64,000 nucleotides of DNA, taken from Collinsella aerofaciens. Lineage in GTDB: Bacteria; Actinomycetota; Coriobacteriia; Coriobacteriales; Coriobacteriaceae. The stretch lies in assembly GCF_902364355.1 (NCBI RefSeq), contig NZ_CABJDK010000001.1, positions 306,264 through 370,263 of the forward strand, given 5' to 3'. Numbering within the stretch: position 1 is the stretch's first letter; every line of letters begins with the position of its first letter. Positions 25,067-34,730 of this stretch are shown piece by piece. The translations under genes and the position numbers were made by a program. The notes under the pieces are model-generated. The model was not told the DNA's origin. It saw nothing but the letters and a program-made list of their open reading frames with translations, and made no database searches.

Positions 25067-25489
25067 TTAACTTTCGTGCATGAGTGCAAAAGACATATCG
25101 GCGCGGCAGCAAACCTCACCGTTGACGCTCGCAGTACCCGTCGCAAAGCGGAACGGCCCGCGCGCACGCGTGATGGAGCACACTAGATCCACCGTGTCGC
25201 CCGGGCGCACCGGACGCTTAAAGCGCACCTTGTCCAGACTCGTGTAGAACGGCGTCGCGCCGCGCGCCTCCTCATCGCCCATCAGCAGCACGCAGCAGTT
25301 CTGGGCGAGCATCTCGCACTGAATCACGCCGGGAACGACCGGGTTTCCCGGAAAATGTCCCTGCAAAAAGTACTCGTCGCCTGTAATCGTGATCTTGCCG
25401 TGGGCCTCGTCGCCCACCAGCTCGGCTTCGTCGAGCAAAAGCATCGGCTCGCGATGCGGTAACAGCTTCTTGAGCTCTTCTTTGTTCAT
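25067..25489 (-). CDS. fabZ: 3-hydroxyacyl-ACP dehydratase FabZ
   Basis: The protein has 140 residues from MNKEELKKLLPHREPMLLLD. The hot-dog active site is GHFPGNPVVPGV (catalytic His), with the general acid in GVIQCEMLAQ. It dehydrates 3-hydroxyacyl-ACP. The ATG 25487-25489 is chosen because AGGTGAT lies at the right distance. It is embedded among the accBC genes, as in other FASII operons. Confidence 0.95.
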   Translation of the reverse strand: MNKEELKKLLPHREPMLLLDEAELVGDEAHGKITITGDEYFLQGHFPGNPVVPGVIQCEMLAQNCCVLLMGDEEARGATPFYTSLDKVRFKRPVRPGDTVDLVCSITRARGPFRFATGTASVNGEVCCRADMSFALMHES

Positions 25490-25498
25490 GGATATCAC

Positions 25499-25972
25499 CT
25501 ATCCGATCCTCATGAGGCAGCTGCCAAACTCCACGAGGTCGCCGTCGGCCACGCAGATCTCGAGCACCTCACCGTCTGCCTCGGCCGTCACCTCGTTGAG
25601 AACCTTCATGGCCTCGATGATGCAGAGGGTCTCGCCGGCCTTGACCTTGGAGCCCACGCGCACAAACGGCTCGTCGCCCGGCGCAGGGGCAGCATAGAAG
25701 ACGCCCACCATGGGAGCAGTCACCTCGGTGCCCTTGGGCTCCGGCGCGGCGGCAGGTGTCTGCGTGGCGGGTTCCGGTGCGGCAGGCGCGACTGTGGGAG
25801 CTGCAACTTGAGCGGCCATGGCGCTCGGCATAGGCATGGGCACGGCAACCGGCTGCGCCACACTCGCGCGCTCGAGTTCGACCGCGGTGCCATCGGGCTC
25901 CTCAACGCGTACGCGCGTGAGGCCGCGGTCCTCCATCACATCGGCTATCTCGGCAAGTCTTTTGGAATCCAT
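25499..25972 (-). CDS. accB: Biotin carboxyl carrier protein of acetyl-CoA carboxylase
   Basis: The 157-residue protein has an N-terminal helical segment (MDSKRLAEIADVMEDRGL), a proline/alanine-rich linker (about 38-80) and a biotinyl domain with IIEAMKVLNEV, where Lys123 is the biotinylation site. BirA, encoded divergently beyond fabH, would modify it. It lies 3 bp after fabF. Confidence 0.96.
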   Translation of the reverse strand: MDSKRLAEIADVMEDRGLTRVRVEEPDGTAVELERASVAQPVAVPMPMPSAMAAQVAAPTVAPAAPEPATQTPAAAPEPKGTEVTAPMVGVFYAAPAPGDEPFVRVGSKVKAGETLCIIEAMKVLNEVTAEADGEVLEICVADGDLVEFGSCLMRIG

Positions 25973-25975
25973 GCT

Positions 25976-27223
25976 CTAGCCCCTCGTATATCTACGCAGC
26001 GCGATGGCGGCGTTGTGCCCGCCAAAGCCCAGGTTGGTCGAAAGCGCCCAGGTAAGGTCGGCGCGAACCGCGCGATTGGGCGTGTAATCAAGATCGCAGG
26101 CGGAATCGGGCGTGTGGTAGTTAATGGTCGGCGGCACCACGCCCTGCTCGAGTGCCATGGCGCAGGCCATGACCTCGATGGCCCCCGTGGCACCGATCAT
26201 GTGCCCCGTCATCGACTTGGTCGACGAGACATGTGCGGCGCGCGCCGCGTCCTCGCCGAGCGCTCGCTTAATGCCCGCCGTCTCGGACGAATCATTAAGC
26301 TTGGTCGAGGTGCCGTGGGCATTGATATAGAGGCCCTCGGAAGGCTTGACGTCGCCCTCGGCTACCGCCAGCGATATCGCACGGGCAATGCCGGCGGCAT
26401 CGGGGTCGGGGCTCGTAATGTGATAGGCATCATCGGTGTTGCCGTAGCCCACGACCTCGGCATAAATGTGCGCACCGCGCGCCTGCGCATGCTCCATGCT
26501 CTCGAGTACCAGCACGCAGGCGCCCTCACCCATCACAAAGCCATCGCGGTCTGCGTCGAACGGGCGGCAGGCCGTCGCAGGATCGGGGTTGGTGGTCAAT
26601 GCGCGGCAGGACGTAAAGCCTGCAACAGCATCGGGGATAATGGCCGCCTCGGCACCGCCCGCGAGGATCGCGTCGGCATAGCCGTGCTTGATAGCACGGA
26701 ACGCCTCGCCCACCGCATGGGCCGAGGTCGCGCACGCAGTCACGACTGGCAGGGTCGGGCCTTTTGCCTTGTGGCGGATTGCGATATTGCCCGATGCCAT
26801 GTTGGGGATCATCATCGCGATCATATAGGGCGATGCGCGGCGGGGCCCCCGATCGGCGATCGTATGGACGTTGTCGACGAGTGTCTGCATGCCGCCCACG
26901 CCTGAACCCACGTAGACGCCCAGGCGCTCGCGATCAACCGCGCCCTCAACATCGAGGCCCGCATCGTGCATGGCCTCGTCCGACGCCGCCATCGCAAACT
27001 GAACACAGGGGTCGAGATGCTTGGCGTCATGCTTGCCAAAGTAATCGTTGCCGTCAAAGCCCTTGACCTCGGCCGCCACCTTGACGGCAAACGCATCGGT
27101 ATCGAAGTGCGTGATCGGGCCGATGCCGCACGTGCCAGCGCACATTGCCGCCCAGGTGGCAAGCGCGGTGTTGCCGAGCGGCGATACGGCACCTATGCCG
27201 GTGATTGCAACTCTCTGTTCCAT
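25976..27223 (-). CDS. fabF: 3-oxoacyl-ACP synthase II (FabF)
   Basis: The protein has 415 residues from MEQRVAITGIGAVSPLGN. The Cys-His-His triad is visible in VTACATSAHAVGEA, NAHGTSTKLND and STKSMTGHMIGA. It performs the elongating condensation of malonyl-ACP with acyl-ACP. Two adjacent ATGs follow GAGGAG; the second is preferred for spacing. Confidence 0.96.
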   Translation of the reverse strand: MEQRVAITGIGAVSPLGNTALATWAAMCAGTCGIGPITHFDTDAFAVKVAAEVKGFDGNDYFGKHDAKHLDPCVQFAMAASDEAMHDAGLDVEGAVDRERLGVYVGSGVGGMQTLVDNVHTIADRGPRRASPYMIAMMIPNMASGNIAIRHKAKGPTLPVVTACATSAHAVGEAFRAIKHGYADAILAGGAEAAIIPDAVAGFTSCRALTTNPDPATACRPFDADRDGFVMGEGACVLVLESMEHAQARGAHIYAEVVGYGNTDDAYHITSPDPDAAGIARAISLAVAEGDVKPSEGLYINAHGTSTKLNDSSETAGIKRALGEDAARAAHVSSTKSMTGHMIGATGAIEVMACAMALEQGVVPPTINYHTPDSACDLDYTPNRAVRADLTWALSTNLGFGGHNAAIALRRYTRG

Positions 27224-27262
27224 CATGGTCTCCTCATCCAAGCCGTTCTTCGGCCCTGATTT

Positions 27263-28036
27263 CTACATCGCCATTCCGCCGTCAACGCGTACGACCTCGC
27301 CCGTAATGTAGGCAGCCGCATCGCTCGCCAAAAAGCGCACCACGCCGGCCACTTCCTCGGGGCGCGCCATGCGCTTTAGGGGAATCTGCTCCTCGGTTGC
27401 CGCGCGAACCTTCTCTGAGAGCTTTGCCGTCATATCTGTCTCGACAAACCCGGGTGCGGCCGCGTTCACTCGTACGCCGCGGGGCGCAAGCTCGCGCGCT
27501 ACCGCCTTGGTCAGGCCGATGACGCCCGCCTTAGAGGCAGCGTAGTTGGCCTGCCCGGCATTGCCCATCAGGCCCACAACCGAGCTCATGTTGACGACGC
27601 AGCCGCCGCGCTGGCGCATAAAGTTCTTGGTGAGCGCGCGCGTCATGTTAAACGTTCCTTTAAGATTGACATCGAGCACGCGATCGAAGGCGTCATCGCC
27701 CATACGCATGAGCAGGCCATCGCGGGTGATGCCAGCGTTGTTGACGAGCGCCCAAATGGAGCCAAAGTCGTTGAGGACCGCTTCCACGCACGCGTTGACG
27801 GCAGCAGGATCGGCCACGTCGCATTGATATGCGCGTGCCGCGGCGCCAGCCGCCTCGCAGGCTTCGCACGTCTCGCGCGCCGCATCGACGCTGCCGGCAT
27901 AGACGACGGCGATATCAAAGCCGTCCTCCGCCAGACCGACAGCGCAGGCGCGGCCGATACCGCGCGAGCCGCCCGTGACCAGTGCCACGCGACGTGAGTC
28001 GTTGCGCTCGAGCGCGCCGTTGTTCAAGTTGCCCAT
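27263..28036 (-). CDS. fabG: 3-oxoacyl-ACP reductase FabG
   Basis: The 257-residue SDR has the NADPH loop TGGSRGIGRA, the NNAG motif in VNNAGITRDG, and the catalytic Ser, Tyr and Lys in MSSVVGLMGNAGQANYAASKAG. PGFVETDMT marks the FabG branch. It reduces 3-oxoacyl-ACP in the elongation cycle. Confidence 0.95.
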   Translation of the reverse strand: MGNLNNGALERNDSRRVALVTGGSRGIGRACAVGLAEDGFDIAVVYAGSVDAARETCEACEAAGAAARAYQCDVADPAAVNACVEAVLNDFGSIWALVNNAGITRDGLLMRMGDDAFDRVLDVNLKGTFNMTRALTKNFMRQRGGCVVNMSSVVGLMGNAGQANYAASKAGVIGLTKAVARELAPRGVRVNAAAPGFVETDMTAKLSEKVRAATEEQIPLKRMARPEEVAGVVRFLASDAAAYITGEVVRVDGGMAM

Positions 28037-28066
28037 GTCATTCCTTTCGGGTTACAGCCCTGTGGA

Positions 28067-28993
28067 CTATGCGAGCTCGTCGGCAATAGCTGCGACCTGC
28101 TCGGCCGTTTCGCACGAATACACGCGAACGTCGCTCAGCGTACGCTTGGCCAGGCCCGACAGCGTTTTGCCAGGGCCGACCTCAATAAACGTGTCGATGC
28201 CCTGATTCTGCAGAGCATGCAGCGTGTCGACCCAACGAACGGCATGACTCACCTGATTGGCCAAGACATCCGATGCCGCTCGCGGGTCCGCCGGATAGGG
28301 CGCCGCCGTCATGTTTGCCATGACCGGAATCAGCAGCGGTGACGGCGCGTGGCCGGCTTGGATATACGTCGCCAGCCCCTCAGTCGCCTCGGCCATATAG
28401 GGGCTATGAAATGCGCCCGACACCGCGACTTTCATAGCGCGGCCGCCAGCCTCTTTTACTAGGACGTCGAGCTCCTGCAGCGCCTCGGGCGCTCCGGCAA
28501 CAACCGTCTGCTGCGGACTGTTGTAGTTGACTGGCCAGCAGTCCTCGCCGGCCTGTTTTGCCAGGCCCTCGACTTGCACCGCATCGAGCTTGATGACGGC
28601 GCGCATGCCGCCCGGATGGCGCTCGGCAGCCGCGGCCATCAGCGCCGCGCGCTCGCACACGAGCTCAAAGCCCGCTCGCGTATCGAATGCCCCCGCAAAG
28701 GTGAGCGCGGCGACCTCGCCCAGCGAGAATCCCGCACAGGCGGCAGACACCACGCCGCGCTCACGCAGGGCGATAGCCGCTGCCAGGTCGTGAACGAACA
28801 CGCACGGCTGCGTGTTCTCGGTCTGCGACAGCTCCTCCTTGGAGGCGCTCCGGCACTGCTCGCTGGTCCCCGGGCGCACCTCGTCGGCAATGGCGAACAA
28901 CTCGGCGGCCGCCGGCGATGCCCCGATCAGGTCGACGCCCATCGCGGGGTGTTGGGCACCCTGGCCGGCAAACAGAAACGCTACGCTACCCAT
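28067..28993 (-). CDS. fabD: Malonyl-CoA:ACP transacylase FabD
   Basis: The 308-residue protein contains FLFAGQGAQHPAMG, the nucleophile elbow GFSLGEVAAL and the histidine in SGAFHSPYM. It moves malonyl groups from CoA to ACP. Its start overlaps the fabK stop by 13 bp. Confidence 0.95.
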   Translation of the reverse strand: MGSVAFLFAGQGAQHPAMGVDLIGASPAAAELFAIADEVRPGTSEQCRSASKEELSQTENTQPCVFVHDLAAAIALRERGVVSAACAGFSLGEVAALTFAGAFDTRAGFELVCERAALMAAAAERHPGGMRAVIKLDAVQVEGLAKQAGEDCWPVNYNSPQQTVVAGAPEALQELDVLVKEAGGRAMKVAVSGAFHSPYMAEATEGLATYIQAGHAPSPLLIPVMANMTAAPYPADPRAASDVLANQVSHAVRWVDTLHALQNQGIDTFIEVGPGKTLSGLAKRTLSDVRVYSCETAEQVAAIADELA

Positions 28994-29925
28994 GCGGACG
29001 CACCCTTCAGGACGCGCTCGGCGCCATCGACCAGATCGTCAACGATTTCACGCGCGCTCTGGCGCTCGCTAACCATGCCGGCAATCTGTCCACACAAAAA
29101 CGAACCCTCTTCGTAGTTGCCGTCCTTGGCGGCCTTACGCAGCGCACCGGTTCCCATAGCACCGAGCTCCTCGGAGCTTGCGCCCGCCGCCTCGTTCTTG
29201 GCATACGCGTTGGTGAAGGGGCTCTTAAGCGCACGCACCGGATGTCCCGTCGAACGACCGGTCGCACGCGTCGAGGTGTCGTTGGCCTTCAAGACCATCT
29301 CCTTGTACTGCTCCGATACGGTGCACTCGTCTGCGACCAGAAAGCGCGTACCCACCTGCACGCCGGCGGCGCCCAGCATAAAGGCGGCCGCCACGCCGCG
29401 GCCGTCGGCAATACCGCCGGCAGCCACGACGGGAATGTCGACCGCATCGACGACCTGCGGCACCAGTGCCATCGTCGAGGTCTCGCCAATGTGGCCACCC
29501 GATTCGGTGCCCTCGGCAACCACAGCGGTTGCCCCACGACGTGCCACGAGACGGGCGAGCGCCACCGAAGCCACAACGGGGATGACCTTGATGCCCGCCT
29601 CGTTCCACGCCTTCATGTACTTGGTGGGATTGCCGGCACCCGTCACGACGACCGGTACCCGCTCGTCAATCACGACCCGCGCGACCTCGTCGGCAAACGG
29701 GCTCATGAGCATGACGTTGACGCCAAAGGGCTTATCCGTCCTGGCGCGCAGCTCATGAATCTGGTCGCGCAGCCAGTTGGCGTCGGCGTTCATGGCCGCG
29801 ATAATCCCTAAGCCGCCCGCCTCGGACACTGCGGACGCCAGCGAGGCGTCGGCGATCCAGGCCATACCGCCCTGGAACACGGGCTTTTCGATGCCGAGCA
29901 GATCGCAGAGAGGAGTCTTGAGCAT
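28981..29925 (-). CDS. fabK: Enoyl-ACP reductase II FabK (FMN-dependent)
   Basis: The 314-residue TIM-barrel flavoprotein of the nitronate-monooxygenase superfamily has PVFQGGMAWIADASLA and GGLGIIAAMNAD, the flavin-site block AEGTESGGHIGE, and GIADGRGVAAAFMLGAAGVQ. Within an acpP-fabD-fabG operon this is the FabK reductase, replacing FabI. Organisms that use only FabK are typically triclosan-insensitive. No fabI is in the window. Confidence 0.93.
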   Translation of the reverse strand: MLKTPLCDLLGIEKPVFQGGMAWIADASLASAVSEAGGLGIIAAMNADANWLRDQIHELRARTDKPFGVNVMLMSPFADEVARVVIDERVPVVVTGAGNPTKYMKAWNEAGIKVIPVVASVALARLVARRGATAVVAEGTESGGHIGETSTMALVPQVVDAVDIPVVAAGGIADGRGVAAAFMLGAAGVQVGTRFLVADECTVSEQYKEMVLKANDTSTRATGRSTGHPVRALKSPFTNAYAKNEAAGASSEELGAMGTGALRKAAKDGNYEEGSFLCGQIAGMVSERQSAREIVDDLVDGAERVLKGASAWVA

Positions 29926-29927
29926 CT

Positions 29928-30164
29928 CTACTTCTCCAATGCCGCCTCGACCGTATCGGCGAACTCGCCGACCGTCTTGGGGTTCTCCTCGGTATCGAGC
30001 TGGATGCCAAACTCGTCCTCAACGGCGACGAGGATCTCGACGGTGCCCAGACTGTCGAGACCAATCTCCTCGAGCGTGGACTCGGGCTTCATCTCGACAT
30101 CGTCAAGACCGGCGGTCTCGCGGATAACATCGCAAACGCGCTCGAAGGTCTTCTGATCTGCCAT
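29928..30164 (-). CDS. acpP: Acyl carrier protein
   Basis: The 78-residue acidic protein has the 4'-phosphopantetheine site in GLDSLGTVEIL (Ser38). It is the second gene of the fatty-acid operon, between fabH and fabK, and its stop lies just before the fabK start. Confidence 0.97.
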   Translation of the reverse strand: MADQKTFERVCDVIRETAGLDDVEMKPESTLEEIGLDSLGTVEILVAVEDEFGIQLDTEENPKTVGEFADTVEAALEK

Positions 30165-30216
30165 GGTAGTTCTCCTTTGTTTGTGCCCTAGGGGCGTTTT
30201 TATTTCCTATGTGCGA

Positions 30217-31176
30217 CTACTTCCAACGAAGTAGATAGCCACCTATATCCAGACCGGCGCCAAATCCAACGAGGGTGATGGTGTCGCCCGTGTGAAGTGC
30301 ACCGGCGTTTGCCAGCCGGTCGAGGGCAAGCGGAATGCATGCGCTCGAAATGTTGCCGGTCTCGCGCAGCGTTCGAACCACGCGCTTGTCTGGCACACCG
30401 AGGCGCTTGACCGCCTGACTCAGGATTCGTTCGTTAGCCTGATGGAATACAAAATGGTCGATGTCCTCGACCGAAATGCCCGCATCGCTCGCAAGCTTAT
30501 GGACCGTGTCGCAAATCGCGTTGACGCCGAACTTGAACACGCGGCGGCCATTCATGGACAGCACGCTCTCGCTATCTGCGGAGGCCTTAAACGGCGAGGT
30601 GCCGACCAGACCGGGAACGCACAACGTCTCGACGTCGGGCGCCGTCGAAAGCTCAACGGCAAGGGGGCTGTCTCCCCCAGCCTCAATCACCGCGGCGCCT
30701 GCCCCATCGCCAAAGAGCACACAGGTGGCGCGGTCGGTCCAGTCGAGCGCGCGCGTCATCTGCTCGGCGGCAACGACAAGCACATGCTTGGCTCGTCCTC
30801 GGGCGATATAGCCCTCGGCAACATCGAGCGCAAATACGAAGCCGGCGCAGGCAGCCGAGACATCGAAGGCAGGGCACGTCGCGCCCAGTCGCTCAGCAAC
30901 GGCACACGCCTCGGCGGGAACAAGGTGGTCACCCGTCGTCGTCGAGCAGACGATCAGATCCAACTGGCTCGCGTCGATTCCGGACACCTGAAGTGCCCGC
31001 TCGCTCGCCGCTACGGCAAGGTCGTCAAGTGACTCGGTGGTGCAGACGTGGCGACTCTTAATACCTGTGCGGGTAAAAATCCACTCATCCGAGGTATCGA
31101 GGAACTCGGACAGCTCGTCATTGGAAACACTGCGCTTAGGAAGCGCCGAGCCTGTTCCAAGAATCGTGAAACCCAT
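30217..31176 (-). CDS. fabH: 3-oxoacyl-ACP synthase III FabH
   Basis: The protein has 319 residues from MGFTILGTGSALPKRSVSN. Active-site Cys, His and Asn appear in SAACAGFVFAL, VFHQANERI and ETGNISSAC. It starts fatty-acid synthesis from acetyl- or branched acyl-CoA and malonyl-ACP. AAAGGAGG lies six bases before the ATG; an open frame 49 codons longer runs back through the operator region and is rejected. It is the first gene of the operon. Confidence 0.95.
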   Translation of the reverse strand: MGFTILGTGSALPKRSVSNDELSEFLDTSDEWIFTRTGIKSRHVCTTESLDDLAVAASERALQVSGIDASQLDLIVCSTTTGDHLVPAEACAVAERLGATCPAFDVSAACAGFVFALDVAEGYIARGRAKHVLVVAAEQMTRALDWTDRATCVLFGDGAGAAVIEAGGDSPLAVELSTAPDVETLCVPGLVGTSPFKASADSESVLSMNGRRVFKFGVNAICDTVHKLASDAGISVEDIDHFVFHQANERILSQAVKRLGVPDKRVVRTLRETGNISSACIPLALDRLANAGALHTGDTITLVGFGAGLDIGGYLLRWK

Positions 31177-31194
31177 CACTAACCTCCTTTGAGT

Positions 31195-31258
31195 TGTTGA
31201 CGTGTTTACATCGACCAAGAGAGGATAGCGCATTTCAGTCGTTGTTAACGTGTTAACA
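31195..31258. promoter_or_regulatory. Two TGTTRAC palindromes between fabH and birA
   Basis: Site 2 (31243-31258) is TGTTAACGTGTTAACA, two perfect 7-bp half-sites around GT. Site 1 (31195-31210) is TGTTGACGTGTTTACA, the same layout with changes in the half-sites. Their centres are 48 bp apart. A possible fabH -10 (TATCCT on the minus strand, 31222-31227) lies between them, so a dimeric repressor at both sites could control fabH onward and perhaps birA. The regulator is not in this window. Confidence 0.6.
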
Positions 31259-31350
31259 TTAAATTGTCCAAATGCGACAAAGGCTTCACATTGTGTCTCT
31301 CTCGACACCATTGCGTTATTCACTTATTCATTAAGGAGGTAGCAGCCGCT

Positions 31351-32127
31351 ATGGATGCCAAATTAACGATAGTCGACGTAACCGGATCGACCAACGATGA
31401 CCTGCTCGAAGCAGGAAAACAGGGAGCTCCGCACGGCACAGGACTTGCCGCCCGGGCTCAGACAGCAGGACGCGGCCGGCGCGGCCACAAGTGGGATTCA
31501 ACCGCCGGCAACCTATTGCTTTCGATTGTTCTGCGTCCATACGTTAATCCTGCTAAGTACACTGGTCTTGCCGCCGTCAGCGGCCTAGCGGTGCTCGAAG
31601 CGTTCGAGGCGCAAGCTCTTGCAAACGAGATTGGCCTCAAATGGCCCAACGACCTGGTCGCGCGAGGACGCAAGCTCGGCGGCATTCTGGTCGAAGCGGC
31701 ACGCGACAACAAAGGCATGCCCTTCGCCGTCTGTGGCATTGGCGTCAACGTAAACTACACGCCCCAAGAGGTGCCCGATGGCGGCCTGGCGGCAATCGGT
31801 CTCTCGGACCTTAACGAGAACGTTCCAGCTGTCGACATGCTCCTCGATGAGGTCTATCACGCAGTTATAGACGCTATAGATGCCTGGGCAGAACGCCTCA
31901 ACGCCATGGAAGAAAACACCGGACCGCTCGCGCCCGTCCACGGCGAATATGTCGCTCACCTCAATTGGATTGGAAAGCACGTTATCGCCCGTTCCCCTGT
32001 CGGTGACGAGCTGGCGCGTGGCATCTTTAAAACGGTCGATGGCTTTGGTCGCGCGTGCATCGAAACGGAAGACGGCTTTCGATCCTTCCATTTTGAGGAG
32101 GCATCGCTGCGTCCCTTGAGCGAATAG
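31351..32127 (+). CDS. birA: Biotin-[acetyl-CoA-carboxylase] ligase, monofunctional
   Basis: The protein has 258 residues from MDAKLTIVDVTGSTNDDLLE. Biotinyl-AMP-binding signatures are GRGRRGHKWDST (GRGRxGxxW), KWPNDLVARGRKLGGIL and the SH3-like C-terminal domain. The N-terminal DNA-binding domain of E. coli BirA is absent, so it cannot be the repressor that binds the nearby palindromes. AAGGAGG precedes the ATG. It is divergent from fabH and supplies biotinylation of AccB. Confidence 0.94.
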   Translation: MDAKLTIVDVTGSTNDDLLEAGKQGAPHGTGLAARAQTAGRGRRGHKWDSTAGNLLLSIVLRPYVNPAKYTGLAAVSGLAVLEAFEAQALANEIGLKWPNDLVARGRKLGGILVEAARDNKGMPFAVCGIGVNVNYTPQEVPDGGLAAIGLSDLNENVPAVDMLLDEVYHAVIDAIDAWAERLNAMEENTGPLAPVHGEYVAHLNWIGKHVIARSPVGDELARGIFKTVDGFGRACIETEDGFRSFHFEEASLRPLSE

Positions 32128-32186
32128 GGCGCCGCAACCACCTACTCGGCAGCATTACCCCGCAGTCCAAACCATCATTCAAAACA

Positions 32187-32223
32187 AAAGAGCCCCGCTA
32201 CCATAACGGCAGCGGGGCTCTTT
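32187..32223. terminator. Bidirectional terminator between birA and rpsJ
   Basis: AAAGAGCCCCGCT and AGCGGGGCTCTTT form a 13-bp stem with T-runs on both sides. It ends both convergent transcripts and marks rpsJ as the last gene of its operon. Confidence 0.92.
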
Positions 32224-32242
32224 AAGCTATGAGCGATATCGC

Positions 32243-32551
32243 TTAGAGCTTGATGTCGATGTCGACGCCAGCGGGGAGGTCGAGACGCATGAGCGAATCA
32301 ACGGTGCCCGAGGTGGGATCGAGGATGTCGATGAGACGCTTGTGGGTGCGCATCTCGAACTGCTCACGGGAGTCCTTGTTCACGTGCGGCGAGCGGATAA
32401 CCGTGTACAGGTTGCGCTCGGTGGGCAGGGGGACAGGACCGGAAACGCGAGCGCCGGTCTTCTGAGCGGTCTCGACGATGAGCTTCGCGGACTGATCGAC
32501 GACCTCGTGATCATAGCCCTTGAGGCGAATGCGGATCTTCTGGGTAGCCAA
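32243..32551 (-). CDS. rpsJ: 30S ribosomal protein S10
   Basis: The 102-residue protein with [19 protein letters not shown] and [12 protein letters not shown] is S10 (NusE), which also takes part in antitermination. It is separated from rplC, its usual downstream neighbour, by a terminator and 14 kb. Here it closes the str operon directly after fusA, with no tuf between. Confidence 0.97.
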   Translation of the reverse strand: MATQKIRIRLKGYDHEVVDQSAKLIVETAQKTGARVSGPVPLPTERNLYTVIRSPHVNKDSREQFEMRTHKRLIDILDPTSGTVDSLMRLDLPAGVDIDIKL

Positions 32552-32611
32552 CTTAAACCTCCAAAGAGTGCGAGAGATGTTCTCGCGGATTACGTAACAG
32601 GGAGCTCGAAC

Positions 32612-34711
32612 TTAGGCGTTCTTGCTCATGACCTCGTCCACGATGGACTTGGGCGCGGGCTCATAAGAGTCGAACTGCATCGTGTAGGATGCACGGCCCT
32701 GGGTCTGGGAGCGAAGGTCGGTAGCGTAACCGAACATCTCGCCCAGCGGCACCTTGGCACGGATGAGCTTGCTGTTCTTGCGATCCTCCATGCCCTCGAT
32801 CTTGCCGCGGCGACCGGAGAGGTTGCCCATAACGTCGCCCATGTACTGCTCGGGGGTCTCGACCTCGACAGCCATGATCGGCTCGAGCAGCTGCGGATCG
32901 GACTTCTTGAGGGCGTCCTTGATAGCCATGGAACCGGCGATCTTGAAGGCGGCCTCGGAGGAGTCGACCTCGTGGTAAGAACCGTCGAACAGGGTGACCT
33001 TGACGTCGAGGACCGGGAAGCCGGCGATAACACCGGTGTTCAGGGCCTCCTGGATGCCCTTGTCGATGGACGGGATGTACTCCTTGGGCACGACGCCGCC
33101 GACGATAGCGTTGACGAACTCGTAGCCGAAGCCCTCCTCCATCTTCTCGAGCTTGATGACGGCGTGGCCGTACTGACCGCGACCACCAGACTGACGGACG
33201 AACTTGCCCTCAGCCTTCTCGACGTCGTGACCAGCGGTCTCGCGGTAGGCAACCTGGGGCTTACCAACGTTAGCGTCAACCTTGAACTCACGGAGCAGAC
33301 GGTCGACGATAATCTCGAGGTGCAGCTCACCCATGCCGGCGATGATGGTCTGGCCGGTCTCGTGGTTGGTGGACACCTGGAAGGTCGGGTCCTCCTCGGC
33401 GAGCTTGGTCAGAGCCAGGGACATCTTGTCCTGCTCGGCCTTGGTCTTGGGCTCGATGGCAACGTCAATAACGGGCTTAGCGAACTCGATCTTCTCGAGG
33501 ACGATCTCCTTGCCCTCGGCGCACAGGGTGTCACCGGTGGTGGAGTTCTTGAAGCCGACGCAAGCGACGATGTCGCCGGCGGCAGCGTCGTCACGGTCGA
33601 TACGCTCGGCGGCGTTCATCTCGAGGATGCGGCCGAGGCGCTCGCGCTGACCGTTGGAAGCGTTGACAACGTAGGAGCCGGACTCGGCGCGGCCGGAGTA
33701 AACGCGGACGTAGGTGAGCTTACCGACGAACGGGTCGGTCATGATCTTGAAGACCAGGCCGGAGAAGGGCTCGTCGAAGGAAGGATGACGCTCGATCTCC
33801 TCGCCGGTGTCCGGATCGGTACCGGTAACGGCCTCGACGTCGAGCGGGCTGGGCAGGTAGTCGACGACAGCGTCGAGCAGCTCCTGGACGCCCTTGTTCT
33901 TGTAGGCGGAGCCCACGAAGACGAGGTTGAGCTCGTTGGCCAGAACGCCCTTGCGCAGAGCAGCCTTGAGCTCCTCGACGGTGAAGTCCTCCTCCATGAG
34001 GATCTTCTCCATGAGCTCGTCGTCAAAGCTGGCAGCAGCGTCGAGGAGCTCCTCGCGCTTGGTGGCAGCGATGTCGGCGAACTCAGCCGGGATCTCGTCC
34101 ATCGGCTCGGGGTAGGTCATGCCCTTGTCGTCGGCCTTGAAGTCCCATGCGGTCATGGTGACCAGGTCGATGACGCCCCAGAAGTTGTCCTCGGCGCCCA
34201 TCGGGACCTGAGCGGCCACGGCGTTGGCGTCGAGACGATCCTTCATGGTCTCGATAGCGTTGAAGAAGTCAGCGCCCACGCGGTCATACTTGTTGATGAA
34301 GGCGATGCGGGGGACGTTGAAGGTAGAAGCCTGACGCCAAACGGTCTCAGACTGGGGCTGAACGCCGGCAACGGCGTCGAAGACGGCGACAGCGCCATCG
34401 AGGACGCGCAGGCAGCGCTCGACCTCGGCGGTGAAGTCAACGTGGCCCGGGGTGTCGATGATCTGGATGCGGTAGTCCTTACCGTCCTTGTTCCAGAAGC
34501 ACGTGGTAGCAGCGGAGGTAATGGTTACGCCGCGCTCCTGCTCCTGAACCATCCAGTCCATGGTGGCAGCGCCCTCATGGACCTCACCGATCTTGTGGGT
34601 CTTACCGGTGTAGTAAAGAATACGCTCGGTCGTGGTGGTCTTACCGGCATCGATGTGAGCCATGATGCCGATGTTACGGGTATCGGAAAGCTTGTACTTA
34701 GGCTTAGCCAT
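32612..34711 (-). CDS. fusA: Translation elongation factor G
   Basis: The 699-residue GTPase has G1 [20 protein letters not shown]3 DTPGHVDF and G4 [10 protein letters not shown] (NKxD), and domain IV with [12 protein letters not shown]. The length is typical. It catalyses ribosomal translocation. It follows rpsG by about 20 bp. Confidence 0.98.
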   Translation of the reverse strand: MAKPKYKLSDTRNIGIMAHIDAGKTTTTERILYYTGKTHKIGEVHEGAATMDWMVQEQERGVTITSAATTCFWNKDGKDYRIQIIDTPGHVDFTAEVERCLRVLDGAVAVFDAVAGVQPQSETVWRQASTFNVPRIAFINKYDRVGADFFNAIETMKDRLDANAVAAQVPMGAEDNFWGVIDLVTMTAWDFKADDKGMTYPEPMDEIPAEFADIAATKREELLDAAASFDDELMEKILMEEDFTVEELKAALRKGVLANELNLVFVGSAYKNKGVQELLDAVVDYLPSPLDVEAVTGTDPDTGEEIERHPSFDEPFSGLVFKIMTDPFVGKLTYVRVYSGRAESGSYVVNASNGQRERLGRILEMNAAERIDRDDAAAGDIVACVGFKNSTTGDTLCAEGKEIVLEKIEFAKPVIDVAIEPKTKAEQDKMSLALTKLAEEDPTFQVSTNHETGQTIIAGMGELHLEIIVDRLLREFKVDANVGKPQVAYRETAGHDVEKAEGKFVRQSGGRGQYGHAVIKLEKMEEGFGYEFVNAIVGGVVPKEYIPSIDKGIQEALNTGVIAGFPVLDVKVTLFDGSYHEVDSSEAAFKIAGSMAIKDALKKSDPQLLEPIMAVEVETPEQYMGDVMGNLSGRRGKIEGMEDRKNSKLIRAKVPLGEMFGYATDLRSQTQGRASYTMQFDSYEPAPKSIVDEVMSKNA

Positions 34712-34730
34712 GTTAGTTCCTTACCTTAAC

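Noticed and set aside
31195..31258. BirA as repressor of the fabH-birA palindromes
   Set aside because: This BirA starts directly at the catalytic domain and lacks the N-terminal winged helix.
31264..31350. Longer BirA start
   Set aside because: The upstream codons have no homology and no ribosome-binding site; AAGGAGG fits the ATG at 31351.
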